Assembly: GCA_041395205.1 (NCBI GenBank)
Contig: JAWLAZ010000001.1
Span: 310,001 to 374,000, forward strand
Direction of reading: 5' to 3'
Origin: JAHEFU01 sp041395205
Lineage (GTDB): Bacteria > 4484-113 > JAFGCY01
Length of the DNA: 64,000 nucleotides
Below are positions 8,255 through 18,287 of the stretch, one piece after another. Each line of letters opens with the position of its first letter. Positions within the stretch are counted from its first letter, which is position 1. The translations under genes and the position numbers were made by a program. The notes beneath the pieces were generated by a model that made no database searches, was not told where the DNA came from, and was given only the letters and a program-made list of their open reading frames with translations.

Positions 8255-10534
8255 ATGCACAAGCTGGCTCTCAATTGTCTGACGATGCTGCTGGCCGTCA
8301 CGCTGCTCAATGCCTGCTCCGGCGGACGGGACAGTGCAGCGCTGCCGCAGCAGCAGGTGGAAACTGCGACACTGCCGGTCCTGCGGCAGCTTGATGCGCT
8401 CGGCAACACCGTGGCAACGGAACCCGGACTGCGGCTGGAGGCCGGGAAGGACGGTGCGCTCAGCCTGCTGGCCAACAGCCTGCGGGACAGCCACAGCCTC
8501 TACCTGGAATTCAGCCTGGATTCTGACAACGAAATGCTGAGGGCCGAACTGGCCCCGGAGCTGCGGGAGCGCGCGCTGCTGATCAGCCAGGCCCTGCCGG
8601 GAGGCCGTCTGGCCGTGGGCCTGACGATGCGCGGCAGCGGGGCCATGCTGCCTGAGGGCGAGCTGCTGCGGCTGCAGAAAGTCGACGCTGACAGGACACT
8701 GCTGCGCGAGCTGAGCGCGATCTCCGTGGTGCCCGTGGACGACATCTACTTCGAGTCCCCGGACTTCGCCACCATGCACTGGACCTACTTCGGCAATGGC
8801 GACTACGACCAGAACGGCATCGTCAACATCTCGGACATCACCCCCGTCGGCCAGTACTTCCAGGCCGACAGCAGCTCAGAGCAGTGGCAGCGCGAACGCG
8901 TGGCGGACGGGGACCGGAACCTCGTCGTCAACATCTCCGACATCACTCCGATCGGCGTCAACTACGAAACCAGCGTGGACGGCTTCGTGATCCTCAGCAG
9001 TTCCAGCCCGACGGGACCCTGGACGCCGCTGCCGGATGTCTACATTCCCTACAGCGCGGGGGTGCTGCCGGCCGGCGGCGGGCCGCGGGTCTGGAGCTAC
9101 GCGCTTGTGAACCCGCCCTACGGGCAGTACTACGTCGTGGCTCCCAGCGACGGCGAACTGACCTCGGAGATCTACGGCACGCCGGGACGCTTCCTGCCTG
9201 ACAACATCCCTCCGGCCGCGCTCGGCTACCATGACGGCGCACCGCAGCTGCTGCCCGGCACCGTTGTCAGTTTCGATGCCGCCGACAGCTATGACCCGGA
9301 CGGCACGATTGACCATTTCGAGTGGGACCCGGAAGGCAATGGGCAGTGGGTCAACACCCTCGATGTACCGAACTACACGTATACATATACGGGGCTTGGC
9401 AGCTTCCAGCCCTACCTGCGCGTCACGGACGACGAAGGGGCCTTCTCCGTGCTGGAACTGAGCCCGCTGAATGTGAGCTTCGGCGCGCTGACGACCTCCA
9501 GCCCCGATGCCGGACAGCCGGCGCATGCCCCGCTCTCGGCCGCGCTCGACAGTGAGGGCCGGCCGGTGCTGAGCTTCATCGGCAGCTACCAGGACGCCTT
9601 CAGCGTGCCTTACATCATCCGCGCCAAGGACCCCGACGCAGGCAGCTGGCATGCCCCGCAGATGGCGCTGATCAGCCCCACGCCCTGTGACCAGTTCTCG
9701 CTGGCCAGCAGCGGCGGGATCCTCTGGGCCTACCTGCAGCACGGCGAGAAGCTCTGCATCGAGCGCTTCCTCGCTGACAACTCCGGCGGGATCGAGATCG
9801 TGGAGCTGATTGACGACCACCCCTCGCTCGTGACCGGCTACCAGCCCTTCTGCTTTGACATGTTCGACACTCCGGCCGTGGCCTGGCTGGAGGATGCCGC
9901 CGGGGGCAGCGGTCCGCTGCGCTTCACCAGCAGCTTCCTGGACTTTGCGGCGCAGGACGTGGACCAGCTGGCCTGCTTCCGGCCCTCGGCGTTGCTGCTG
10001 CCCTCGGGCCCCGCGCTGCTGTATGGCCGCGACACCGGGGCGCTTGGTAGTGACCTCGTCTACCGCCGCAGCAGCAACATCAGCGGAGGCGAGTGGCTGG
10101 ATGCCACTGTGCTCGTCAGCGGACGCACGGTCAGCACCTCGGCGCGCAGCATGCTGCTCAGCGACGGGCGGATCGTGGTGGCCTACCATGACGAGGCGGA
10201 CCAGGCACTCTACAGCATCACGAGCGCTGACGAAAAAGGTGGCAGCTGGCAGGAGCCGGTGCTGATCGAGAACGGCTGCGACAGCGGGGAGCTGTACGGC
10301 CTCGCACTCTTCAACGGCCTGCCTGGCAGCGTGCATGCCTGCGGTGGCGAGCTGCGGCTGGCGCTGGCGCGCGATGTGCATGCGGCGGGCTGGAACCCGG
10401 GGATGCTGCTGCTGGAGAGCCGCGCCGGATTCGGCGCGGTGGAAGTGCTGGTGCAGGACGGCCGCCCGCTGGTGTTCGCGCTCGACCTCGATGACGACAG
10501 CCTGCACAGCGCGGGCTTCCTGCCCACGCCCTGA
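8255..10534 (+). CDS. Lipoprotein with dockerin-like Ca-binding repeats, PKD domain and propeller-like C-terminus
   Basis: 759 residues from the ATG at 8255, preceded by AGGGGAATACTCTC (weak SD). The signal peptide ends in a lipobox (LLNAC). A beta-rich N-terminal domain of about 150 residues comes first. Two dockerin-type calcium loops follow near residues 182-225: DYDQNGIVNISDITP and ADGDRNLVVNISDITP. A PKD-like domain (VSFDAADSYDPDGTIDHFEW, to about residue 410) comes next. The remaining 350 residues are repeats of the type seen in sialidase-like propellers (PVLSFIGSYQDA, RIVVAYHDEADQALYS). It is probably anchored in the outer membrane or periplasm. The ligand is unknown. It belongs to a set of at least four dockerin-bearing lipoproteins in this window. 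Confidence 0.75.
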   Translation: MHKLALNCLTMLLAVTLLNACSGGRDSAALPQQQVETATLPVLRQLDALGNTVATEPGLRLEAGKDGALSLLANSLRDSHSLYLEFSLDSDNEMLRAELAPELRERALLISQALPGGRLAVGLTMRGSGAMLPEGELLRLQKVDADRTLLRELSAISVVPVDDIYFESPDFATMHWTYFGNGDYDQNGIVNISDITPVGQYFQADSSSEQWQRERVADGDRNLVVNISDITPIGVNYETSVDGFVILSSSSPTGPWTPLPDVYIPYSAGVLPAGGGPRVWSYALVNPPYGQYYVVAPSDGELTSEIYGTPGRFLPDNIPPAALGYHDGAPQLLPGTVVSFDAADSYDPDGTIDHFEWDPEGNGQWVNTLDVPNYTYTYTGLGSFQPYLRVTDDEGAFSVLELSPLNVSFGALTTSSPDAGQPAHAPLSAALDSEGRPVLSFIGSYQDAFSVPYIIRAKDPDAGSWHAPQMALISPTPCDQFSLASSGGILWAYLQHGEKLCIERFLADNSGGIEIVELIDDHPSLVTGYQPFCFDMFDTPAVAWLEDAAGGSGPLRFTSSFLDFAAQDVDQLACFRPSALLLPSGPALLYGRDTGALGSDLVYRRSSNISGGEWLDATVLVSGRTVSTSARSMLLSDGRIVVAYHDEADQALYSITSADEKGGSWQEPVLIENGCDSGELYGLALFNGLPGSVHACGGELRLALARDVHAAGWNPGMLLLESRAGFGAVEVLVQDGRPLVFALDLDDDSLHSAGFLPTP

Positions 10535-10546
10535 GCAGACGGAACA

Positions 10547-13500
10547 TCAGTCCAGCCGGGCCGTGGCGAAATGCAGCTCCTTGGCGCTGTCATAATAGGC
10601 CAGGGCGGGCTGCCCGTCCGTGCGCAGGGTCATGGCTCCCGGCGAACCGGAACTCGCGGCCTCCACGTTGCGCAGCGCCCCCCAGCCGGCGGCGCCGGTC
10701 AGGTCCTGGGACTGGATGAAGAACACGGATGCAAGCGTACTCCTGCCGTACACGACGAGCATGTGCCCGCCTGCCTGGCGCAGGCTGAGATGGGTCAGGT
10801 TGGAGGCCGAGGAGACGATGCTCGGTGCCTCCCAGCTCAGCCCGAACGTATCCTGGGACAGCACGAGCTTGATCCGGGAATTGCTGGAATCGTAGTAGGC
10901 CACGGCCAGCCTGGCCTGACCCGCATCATTGACGATGTTCTGCAGCGAGGCATGCATGCCGACGTCATCGCTGCCGCCGTCCAGCACCAGCGGGGAGTTC
11001 CAGGCCGTGCCGTTGCCATTTGTGGCGCGCGAGTACATCAGACTGCCGTTGTCAGCTCGGTAGTAGGCAACCGCCGGGTTGGCGCTGACTGACTGCAGTG
11101 AGCAGTACTGGCCCGTGTCACCGGTGCCGTCCACGATGCTCGCACTGGACCAGATGCTGCCGGTGTTCGTGGAACGGCGGTAGTAGAGATCGCCGGCCGT
11201 GCGGTTGTAGTAGGCAATCGCCGGGAAATTGCCGATGACGGCGCAGGAGCAGAAGTCACCGGCGTCGTCAGCGGAGTTGTCGACAATGCCGCTTACGTTG
11301 AAGCTCTGTCCGTCATTCTGGCTGGCGCGGAAGAACAGGTCGCCGTCACGGTAGTAGGCCAGGTTGAACTGCGAGACTCCCTGGGCGAGGCTCATCCACT
11401 CCCCGCCGTTGGCATCCACGACGTAGCCGGGCTGCCAGGATAGTCCCGTCTGGTCAGTGGAGACATTGAAGCGCAGGTCGTCATTCACCGAGTCATAGCT
11501 GGCAATCCCGATCCGCTGATGGGAGGAGATCTCCACGGCCGCGATGGAGATGGTGTTGGCGAGTGTGTTGCCACTTTCCAGCAGCTGCGGCGCCAGGCGG
11601 CGGACCTGCACCGCCACATGGCTCTCAGTGATGTTGCCGGCCTCATCCAGCACGCGCACGGCGGGGAAGTAGGTGCCCGGATCAGTGTAGAAGTGCAGCG
11701 CACTCAGCGGGTCCGGCCCGAAGGCGCTGAAGCTGCCCGTCCCGAGCGTGTCAAAGGCATACTGCAGGTTCCCGCCCTCAGGGTCATAGCTGGCGGAGGC
11801 GTCCAGCTGCTGCTGCAGGCTGGCGTCGCCGGTTCCGCAGAGCACATCGCTTTCCTTCGCGCTGAGCAGCACCACGGGCGGCTGGTTGACGGGTGCGCCC
11901 TGCACCAGCACGGAGATGTACTGGATGTCCGCCGCCCCGTCGTCATCCGTGGCCCGCAGGCGCACGTTGTGGAAGCCGGCCAGTGCGAAGCTGAAGAGTG
12001 CATCCTGGCCTGTGGCGTCATCGGTGCCATCGTTGTCAAAGTCCCAGGCATAGCCCGCCACCGTGCCGTCGGGGTCTGCAGCCTCGGCATGGAAGCTCAC
12101 GCTTGCCCCCGGCGCACTGGGCTGCGGCGTGGCCTGGGCCAGGCTGATCTGCGGCGGCAGGTTCTGTCCGGGTTCGGCGACGAGGATGGCAAGCGTGTCC
12201 ACATCCCAGCTGCCCTGATCGTCGATCACGCGCAGCCGGGCGTTGTAGAGCCCCGGTGTAGAGTAGCTGAACTGGCCCGTGAGCTGGGCCGTACTCTCCT
12301 CGTCGAAGCTGTCGAAGATCCCGTCGCCGTCGAAGTCCCAGCCGCCACCGGTGATGCTGCCATCGAAGTCGCTGCTCCCCGTGCCGTCGAAGGAGACCAG
12401 CAGCGGTGCCGTGCCGCTGGCGGGCGTGGCCAGCCCGGAGGCCACGGGCCGCTGGTTGCCGGCCACGATCAGGCTCAGCCCGCCGAGGGCCTCACGCTGT
12501 CCGGCAGCGTCCGTGATCCGCACCCGGGGACGGATCAGCCCGCTGCCACTGGTGTCAACAGTCTGGACAGGCAGGCTCTGGCCCGCCAGCTCGAAGCTGC
12601 CGTCGCCATCGAGATCGAAGTCATAGAGCAGGCCGGCCCCGGGGCTGCCGACCGTGAGCGTGACCTGTTCATCGCGCAGACAACTCGGGCGGCTGAGCTG
12701 CAAGCCGGCGGGCAGCGGACTGCCCGGCAGCATGTGCGCGCTCTCGAGTGGCGTGGGTGGGCTTTCGTTGCCATTGCAGTCCACGCTGCTGATCGCGACG
12801 TGCAGCGTGCCGCCCAGCCCGCCAAGCAGGCTGCGCGTGCTGCCCTCGAGATGGTCGAGGTGCTGCACACCGGCGGAATAGGGGTTCAGGAAGGCAGATG
12901 CTGACCAGTGGACGCGGTAACCGGCCAGGTCTGGAGCAATCACCGGGTTCCACTGCAGGGAGAGCCCCGCCGCCAGCGGCTGCAGGCTCAGCCCGGCAGG
13001 AGTGTCCGGTGCACTCTCATCCAGCTCATCGAGCGGTTCAAGTCCGAGGCCCACGACATCCACGCCATGGCCGCTGCTGACGAGCAGGGTGACGAACATG
13101 TTGCCGGAATCGGAGGTGTAGTCCACGGCTGACATCCCACCCGCATCACGGCGCGTAGCATGCACCAGGCGGAGATGGTGCTCGGTGAAGGGTCCGTGCC
13201 ACTCCCAGCGCCCGAGGCTGTAATCGCTGAGCCCCACGAAGAACTCAGCGGGATTGCCATTGCCATCCGGCAGGGGATTGACATCGAGGCACAGGCAACC
13301 GGGCTGCGCACTGCCCAGCGGCAGGCGGTAGAGCGCATGCGCCAGCCCATTTGCACCAGCAGTGCTGCGCAGGGCGCTGGCCTCACCGAGGTCCGTGACA
13401 TTGCCAGCCTCGGAGAAGCGCTCCACACCAGGCTGGAAGACAGCCGGGATCATCCGCGGAACTGCCGCTGCGCAGCGCTGGCGCAGTTGCCTGCTCCCAG

Positions 13501-13681
13501 GGCTGGAGCGCATCCTGCGGCAGGGCCTGCAGCCACTGGCGGTGGGGTCGGCCCTGTCTGCTGGCCGGCAGGCAGGTGATCCCGATTCAGGAAGAGCTGG
13601 AGAAAGCTGAGCATCCGCTGATGCATGTTGCAGTATCAGCGGGAGGACGAGCCAAAGGCGACCGGGGTGCAAAGAACGCAT
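10547..13681 (-). CDS. Large exported multi-domain protein (Fn3, PKD repeats, propeller-like), N-terminus probably frameshifted
   Basis: About 1044 codons from the ATG at 13681 (SD AGGAG, 8 nt upstream). Recognisable parts: a beta domain (FSEAGNVTDLGEA, LGRWEWHGPFTEHHLRLVHA), a fibronectin-III-like domain (AGLSLQWNPVIAPDLAGYRV), a stalk with the Ca-loop-like DFDLDGDGSFELAG, two or three PKD-type modules (VSFDGTGSSDFDGS, DFDGDGIFDSFDE, DASASYDPEGGNLQYAFD), and a C-terminal propeller-like region with repeated AVAYY(D/R) units. It is paralogous along its length to the lipoprotein at 19412-22225. Compared with that paralog, residues from about 18 to 70 are out of frame. The expected LPQDALQPWE reads in another frame near 13500-13530. 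The lipobox is therefore missing in the annotated frame. Confidence 0.7.
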   Translation of the reverse strand: MRSLHPGRLWLVLPLILQHASADAQLSPALPESGSPACRPADRADPTASGCRPCRRMRSSPGSRQLRQRCAAAVPRMIPAVFQPGVERFSEAGNVTDLGEASALRSTAGANGLAHALYRLPLGSAQPGCLCLDVNPLPDGNGNPAEFFVGLSDYSLGRWEWHGPFTEHHLRLVHATRRDAGGMSAVDYTSDSGNMFVTLLVSSGHGVDVVGLGLEPLDELDESAPDTPAGLSLQPLAAGLSLQWNPVIAPDLAGYRVHWSASAFLNPYSAGVQHLDHLEGSTRSLLGGLGGTLHVAISSVDCNGNESPPTPLESAHMLPGSPLPAGLQLSRPSCLRDEQVTLTVGSPGAGLLYDFDLDGDGSFELAGQSLPVQTVDTSGSGLIRPRVRITDAAGQREALGGLSLIVAGNQRPVASGLATPASGTAPLLVSFDGTGSSDFDGSITGGGWDFDGDGIFDSFDEESTAQLTGQFSYSTPGLYNARLRVIDDQGSWDVDTLAILVAEPGQNLPPQISLAQATPQPSAPGASVSFHAEAADPDGTVAGYAWDFDNDGTDDATGQDALFSFALAGFHNVRLRATDDDGAADIQYISVLVQGAPVNQPPVVLLSAKESDVLCGTGDASLQQQLDASASYDPEGGNLQYAFDTLGTGSFSAFGPDPLSALHFYTDPGTYFPAVRVLDEAGNITESHVAVQVRRLAPQLLESGNTLANTISIAAVEISSHQRIGIASYDSVNDDLRFNVSTDQTGLSWQPGYVVDANGGEWMSLAQGVSQFNLAYYRDGDLFFRASQNDGQSFNVSGIVDNSADDAGDFCSCAVIGNFPAIAYYNRTAGDLYYRRSTNTGSIWSSASIVDGTGDTGQYCSLQSVSANPAVAYYRADNGSLMYSRATNGNGTAWNSPLVLDGGSDDVGMHASLQNIVNDAGQARLAVAYYDSSNSRIKLVLSQDTFGLSWEAPSIVSSASNLTHLSLRQAGGHMLVVYGRSTLASVFFIQSQDLTGAAGWGALRNVEAASSGSPGAMTLRTDGQPALAYYDSAKELHFATARLD

Positions 13682-13692
13682 GATGTGCTCCT

Positions 13693-13724
13693 GATTGCAC
13701 CGGCACTCGCCCGCCGGTGCAATC
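13693..13724 (-). promoter_or_regulatory. Perfect 11-bp hairpin in the leader next to the SD
   Basis: Inverted repeat GATTGCACCGG / CCGGTGCAATC with a 10-nt loop, immediately upstream of the AGGAG of the gene starting at 13681. A -10-like TAGATT lies just before it, so the hairpin would start the transcript. It could be an operator or an mRNA stem that controls ribosome access. Confidence 0.5.
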
Positions 13725-13890
13725 AATCTAGCATTCCCTGAGCCCCGGAGCAAGTCCCGGCCTCCACGCTGAATCCTGTGTATGCCGGAAGCAGGCCTCA
13801 AGTGTATGCCTCTGCTCCGGCAGCGACGGGAATAATCAGGCGGGTAGGAGCCGCAGGCAGTGTGTCCGGCTGTATCCATCAGGGCAACAC

Positions 13891-15551
13891 ATGTACGCTA
13901 GACTGAATCTGCTGCTGCTCAGCCTGCTGCTGGTGGGCTGTGCGGGACATACTGAGATCGAGCCTCCCATGCCTGCCGGACTGCCGGGGTCCAGCAGCTT
14001 GAATCACTGGCGGAGGCGAATGGCCCGCGCAGAGCAAGCCTGATCTTCTCCTCGGAAAGAGCCGGGGAGTCGATTATCCAGGATACCGGCAACACCTTCA
14101 TTTATCCGGTCACCAATGAAGTGATACTGCAGCCTGACAATCAGAACAGCAGCTGGGCGATCTTTGAGCTGGGCGAGGATGGCAGCCTGCTCAGGTCCTT
14201 CTCGCTGAATTACTCAATCCAGGCGGAGGCGCAGTTGTACATGGGCCTGGCGGATTTCACGAGCAGCCGCTGGCAGTTCCAGCCCGCCCCGCCTGACGGG
14301 GAAGTCATCAGCGTGACCGACTCGCTGTACAGCCCGAGCGGACGCAGCTACCTCTGCCTGTTTGCTCCGGCCAGCGACGGCAACGTGAGCATCTACAAGC
14401 TTGATGTCGAACTTGACAACGGCTGGCAGTCCCGTGATGTGGGAGTTGCGCTGCCGGGCTACACCGTGCAGTCCCCGCTGGGTGCGGTCAGTGCGGATGG
14501 CCATCCGGCGGTGGCCTACTTTGACAACGCGGGCCTGCGCTACCTGCGCAGTGAGAGCCCGGAGGGGCTGGCAGCCGGGGACTGGCCCGAGCCGCTGCTG
14601 CTCGTACCCGGGGCCACGGGGCAGTGGATTGACATGCAGCTGATCGGCGGGAATCCGGCGATTGCCTTCCATGCTGAAAACAGCAGCCAGCTCAGCTACC
14701 TGCGCAGCACGACGGCCTCCGGTGCCGCTGCCACGGACTGGACAGCCGCCGTGAAGATTGACGACGCGCCGGGCGGACATGTGCCGGAATGCTCACTGGC
14801 GCAGGTCGATGGCAACCCGGCCCTGGCCTATCTCTCGGCGGACAACAACCTCAGTTACAGGCGCAGCACGACAGCCGACGGTGCGGCCATGGCGGACTGG
14901 CAGAACAAGCTCCTGCTGCATGCCGACGGCGGCGTCTCGGCACTGAACCCCAGCCTCAAGCTGATCCGCGGCAAGCCCGCGGTGAGCTTCTATGACAAGC
15001 AGCACGGTCGCCAGCTCTACATGGCCTCCAGCACCGCGAGCGGCAGCAAGGCCAGCGCCTGGCCTTCCCAGCCCGCAGTGGTTGCTGCGGGCCAGGGCAT
15101 CGAGCACAGCTGGGCTGACTTATGCTCACTCGATGGCCGCCCGAGCCTGTTCTTCATGCACCTGGATTCCAGTGTTGACAATGACCCCTTCCTGCCGTTC
15201 CGGCAGGCACGCCAGGGGGATGGCAATGCGGACACCGACTGGGACTACACCTCACACTCGTTCCTCTCACCCAGCCCCGGCAGCGGCCTGCTTTCTTCGA
15301 TCGGGCTCGGGGACCATATGTTGATCGGCTATTCGCGGGACACGATCTCCGCACTGCGGGTCTACAAGCGGCGTGAGCTGGATGATACGCCGAACTTCAG
15401 CTTCATCGGCGAGGAAGTGGAGACCGGCGGCAGTGCCGTGCTGACCTTCGAGCTGTTCGAGATTGACGGCGCACCCGCCGTGTTCTACCTGCGGGATGAC
15501 GACCAGCTGGTCTACGCGCGGGACTTCACGTTCCTGGCAACCCAGTACTAG
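13891..15551 (+). CDS. Propeller-like lipoprotein with a single frameshift near residue 33
   Basis: The ATG at 13891 (AGGG upstream) opens a clear lipoprotein signal (LLLLSLLLVGC). After GLPG (about 13988) the frame fails. One nucleotide added in the GGGG run at 13987-13990 restores GVQQLESLAEANGPRRASL and joins the long frame that runs to the TAG at 15551. About 550 residues in all. The body consists of repeats such as PAVAYFDNAGLRYLRS, NPAIAFHAENSSQLSYLRS and NPALAYLSADNNLSYRRS, the same propeller-like repeat style as the large neighbouring lipoproteins. No dockerin or PKD module is seen. The frameshift may be real decay or a sequencing error in a G run. Confidence 0.65.
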
Positions 15552-15566
15552 GCGAGGACCGGGGGA

Positions 15567-17072
15567 TCACCAGTCGAGATCGCCGTTGGCACTGTCCCAG
15601 TAGGGCAGGTTGCCGGACCACCAGCTGCCATCCGCCTCGCCCGGTTCAGCGAGCTGCGCGACCAGCCGGCGGCGCAGGGCATCCGGGTCCTGCCCACTCC
15701 GGGCGCAGGCAGCGCTGTACTCCGGTGAGTGCAGCAGGAAAGGTGCAAGCTGGATGAAGTCGCGCAGGGCCTCCGCCAGTTCCGTGTCAGACGAACCGTT
15801 GACAATCCCCAGCAGGAACTGCGCATAACCGATCGAGAGCGGTGCGGGCCAGTAGTACTGCTCAGCGTTGTCATCGAGGAGCTGCTGCAGGGCCGCCCAG
15901 TCCTGGCGCAGGATCTCCGCCCGCAGCAGCTGGGCGTAGACATTGCCGGTCCGGCTTTCCAGCTTGGAGCGCTCGGTCCAGCTCAGTTCGTTGGGCATTC
16001 CGTAGGCCCCGTCAGCCAGGCGCTGCCGGCCGCTTGCCAGCAAACTCTGCAGTTCCTCGCGGCATTCCTCGTAGCCAAAAACTCCCCAGCCTTCCCCTGA
16101 CATCATCAACTCGTCAATTGATGTGAAAGTGAAACATGCTTCGTTATAGATTTCTATGTAGGATAATTTACCTGCAATGAGATATTTCCTTCCTGTGAGA
16201 TTTCCTGCGTTACGTAGGTAAGGGGAGTCTCTGTAATGGACACCACGCGCAGGATCGTAGATAAATGTTTCCGGCCAGAGTTTACCGGCACCTGAGTTGA
16301 AGCTGTCGGCAGATTCCAGGAATTCAGGATAATCCCCGGACCAGTAGTACGCCCTTGCCAGAATGTCCTTCAGGTATATTGCAATTGATCTTCTGCTCGG
16401 ATCGGTGCAAAATGCTATGCAATCCTCGTACTGATACAGCCGGCAGGCAGTATCAGCGTAAAGACGTGACAGTTCCGCGTCGTCGCCAAGCTGCGTTTCC
16501 CGCACCCATTGCATCGTCTCCGCCGGGTCGCCATCCATCGCGGCTGCCAGCATGATGCGCAGCAGGATGTCACGCTTCTCGATCCCGAAGCGCTCCAGGT
16601 CCAGCCCGAGTTCCAGCGCGCGCTGCAGTTCCGCACGGGCCTCGCCGAACTCCGAGGCATTCATGTGGCAGACCCCGGCCGCCCAGTGCACCAGTGCGTC
16701 GTCACGGTAGCGCGGCATGACCTCCTGCAGCAGCAACTGCCTAAGGTCCATGTTGCGGCTGTAGGCATTCATGTAGCTGTCATGCTTGACAACGCAGGCC
16801 TCGCTGATCAGCAGCAGGCGCATGAGCTCCGGCTTGCGGCGGCCGTTCTCAATCAGGTACAGTGCATAGGAATGGCGGTGGTTGGGCCAGTCCTCCCGGG
16901 CCCGGCGGCCGATCTCACCGAAGGCGGCGTAGCGGCTGGCGATCAGTGTACGTTCCACACCGGTAAGCTCGCGCTGGCGCTGCACGGCGGCCGTGATTGC
17001 CAGCAGGCAAAGGAGCCCCAGCCAGGCCAGTCCCATGCGCATAAGCAGCCTGCGCCTTTCCGATTGCAGCAT
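15567..17072 (-). CDS. Membrane-anchored helical (TPR-like) protein, unknown
   Basis: 501 residues. One N-terminal transmembrane helix (LLMRMGLAWLGLLCLLAITA, residues 9-28) is followed by a long helical region. That region has TPR-like pairs such as ALVHWAAGVCHMNASEFGEA and RAELQRALELGLD. The C-terminal part is less regular and Trp/Tyr-rich (SWWSGNLPYWDSANGDLDW). The start ATG at 17072 is supported by a -10 box TAGAAT (17084-17079) only 6 nt upstream, so the mRNA is probably leaderless. It faces the lipoprotein gene ending at 15551. The periplasmic solenoid may bind partner proteins, but no function is recognised. Confidence 0.65.
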   Translation of the reverse strand: MLQSERRRLLMRMGLAWLGLLCLLAITAAVQRQRELTGVERTLIASRYAAFGEIGRRAREDWPNHRHSYALYLIENGRRKPELMRLLLISEACVVKHDSYMNAYSRNMDLRQLLLQEVMPRYRDDALVHWAAGVCHMNASEFGEARAELQRALELGLDLERFGIEKRDILLRIMLAAAMDGDPAETMQWVRETQLGDDAELSRLYADTACRLYQYEDCIAFCTDPSRRSIAIYLKDILARAYYWSGDYPEFLESADSFNSGAGKLWPETFIYDPARGVHYRDSPYLRNAGNLTGRKYLIAGKLSYIEIYNEACFTFTSIDELMMSGEGWGVFGYEECREELQSLLASGRQRLADGAYGMPNELSWTERSKLESRTGNVYAQLLRAEILRQDWAALQQLLDDNAEQYYWPAPLSIGYAQFLLGIVNGSSDTELAEALRDFIQLAPFLLHSPEYSAACARSGQDPDALRRRLVAQLAEPGEADGSWWSGNLPYWDSANGDLDW

Positions 17073-17237
17073 CTGACGATTCTAGCGCCGGCTGGATGCT
17101 GATTGGCACAGGATGGACAATTGCCGCTGATTTGCACCGAACTGCGCCTGGGGGCTTGAAGCGAAGCCGCACACAGGTTAAACACTGTCCAGTGGCCTCC
17201 CAGAGTATGGGGGACAGACAAGCCAAGGGAGAAAGCA

Positions 17238-18215
17238 GTGAGACTATTCAGAAATCTTTGTCCGGCTGGAGTAGCCATGACAATCCTCATGCTGGCCGGC
17301 TGCGCTGGCGCGGGGTCCCCCGCGGATTCCGGACCGCAGGATCAGCTCAGTTCTTCCGCCCCGGCGATCATCGCCGTGGAAGGTGCGGGGAGTGACAGCC
17401 TGAGTGTCAGTATCAGTGATTCCGACCAGGCGGGTTACAGCCTGCAGGTTGCCGTACCGGACGGAATGAGCACCGACACCCGGCAGCTCAGCCTGGTGTC
17501 CGGCATGGGCAACCCCGTGGAGCTGCATTTCCGCTCCAGCGACATCTTCGCGGCTGTCAGCGGCGAGGCCGTGATCAGCATCACCCGCGATGCACAGGTC
17601 CTGGAAAGCCGCCGCGTGATGGTCCAGTCTCCGGCACTGCAGCTTGAGGATGACACACTCTATGCCATTCCGCTGCAGACCGAGGCCGCTGTCGGTGAGG
17701 CGGTCAGGGTGCTGATCGCCACCGGTGACCTGACGCAGTCTGGACTGACATCAATCAACACCGAACTGCGCGTGGACGGTGCCTGGAACTATGTCGCAGA
17801 CAGTTTCAACCTTGGCGAGCCCGGTGGAGCCAGGCTGGATCCGGATGGTTTCTGGGAAGGCATCGTTTCGCAGAAGCAGACCTGGCTTCTCGGTGCTGAT
17901 GAGGCTGGAATTCAGCCGACATACTTCGATCCGGCCGGCTCGGAGTATTCCAGGCTCTCGATCCTGCTGGGAATGACCGACTTCAGCATCGGGCCGATCT
18001 CCGAGGGTGGAGTGGTCTACTCATTCCAGCTCAGCTTTGATGAACCCGGGACCTATACCCTGGACTTCAACGATGTGGTGGGCAAGACACTGCGGACCTA
18101 CTACAACAACGCGGTAGAGGATATTGAAGGCAATGCGCTGGTGCCGACGAACCACTTCTGGGCTGACATCAGCAACCAGCATGATGGACTGCCCAACAGC
18201 ATCACCGTCAACTGA
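17238..18215 (+). CDS. Lipoprotein, unknown
   Basis: 325 residues from a GTG at 17238 with GGGAG 8 nt upstream. The signal peptide ends in LMLAGC (lipobox). The mature part is beta-rich and Ser/Asp-rich, with no domain I recognise. The last third (TYFDPAGSEYSRLSILLG, YSFQLSFDEPGTYTLDF) looks like a single secreted beta domain. It is followed by a strong intrinsic terminator at 18237. Likely envelope-located. No catalytic motif is visible. Confidence 0.65.
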   Translation: MRLFRNLCPAGVAMTILMLAGCAGAGSPADSGPQDQLSSSAPAIIAVEGAGSDSLSVSISDSDQAGYSLQVAVPDGMSTDTRQLSLVSGMGNPVELHFRSSDIFAAVSGEAVISITRDAQVLESRRVMVQSPALQLEDDTLYAIPLQTEAAVGEAVRVLIATGDLTQSGLTSINTELRVDGAWNYVADSFNLGEPGGARLDPDGFWEGIVSQKQTWLLGADEAGIQPTYFDPAGSEYSRLSILLGMTDFSIGPISEGGVVYSFQLSFDEPGTYTLDFNDVVGKTLRTYYNNAVEDIEGNALVPTNHFWADISNQHDGLPNSITVN

Positions 18216-18236
18216 CGGAACACCAACTGACAGCCA

Positions 18237-18270
18237 GAGAGCGATTCCTGCGGGAATCGCTCTCTCTTTC
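18237..18270 (+). terminator. Intrinsic terminator
   Basis: A perfect 12-bp stem GAGAGCGATTCC/GGAATCGCTCTC with a TGCG loop (18237-18264), followed by TCTTTC. It lies 22 nt after the lipoprotein stop and just before the -10 of the next gene. Confidence 0.85.
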
Positions 18271-18287
18271 AGGTATACAATGCTGGC

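Noticed and set aside
8876..10507. Long minus-strand open frame of about 540 codons
   Set aside because: It is the antisense shadow of a GC-rich lipoprotein gene whose plus-strand frame has a signal peptide and recognisable domains.
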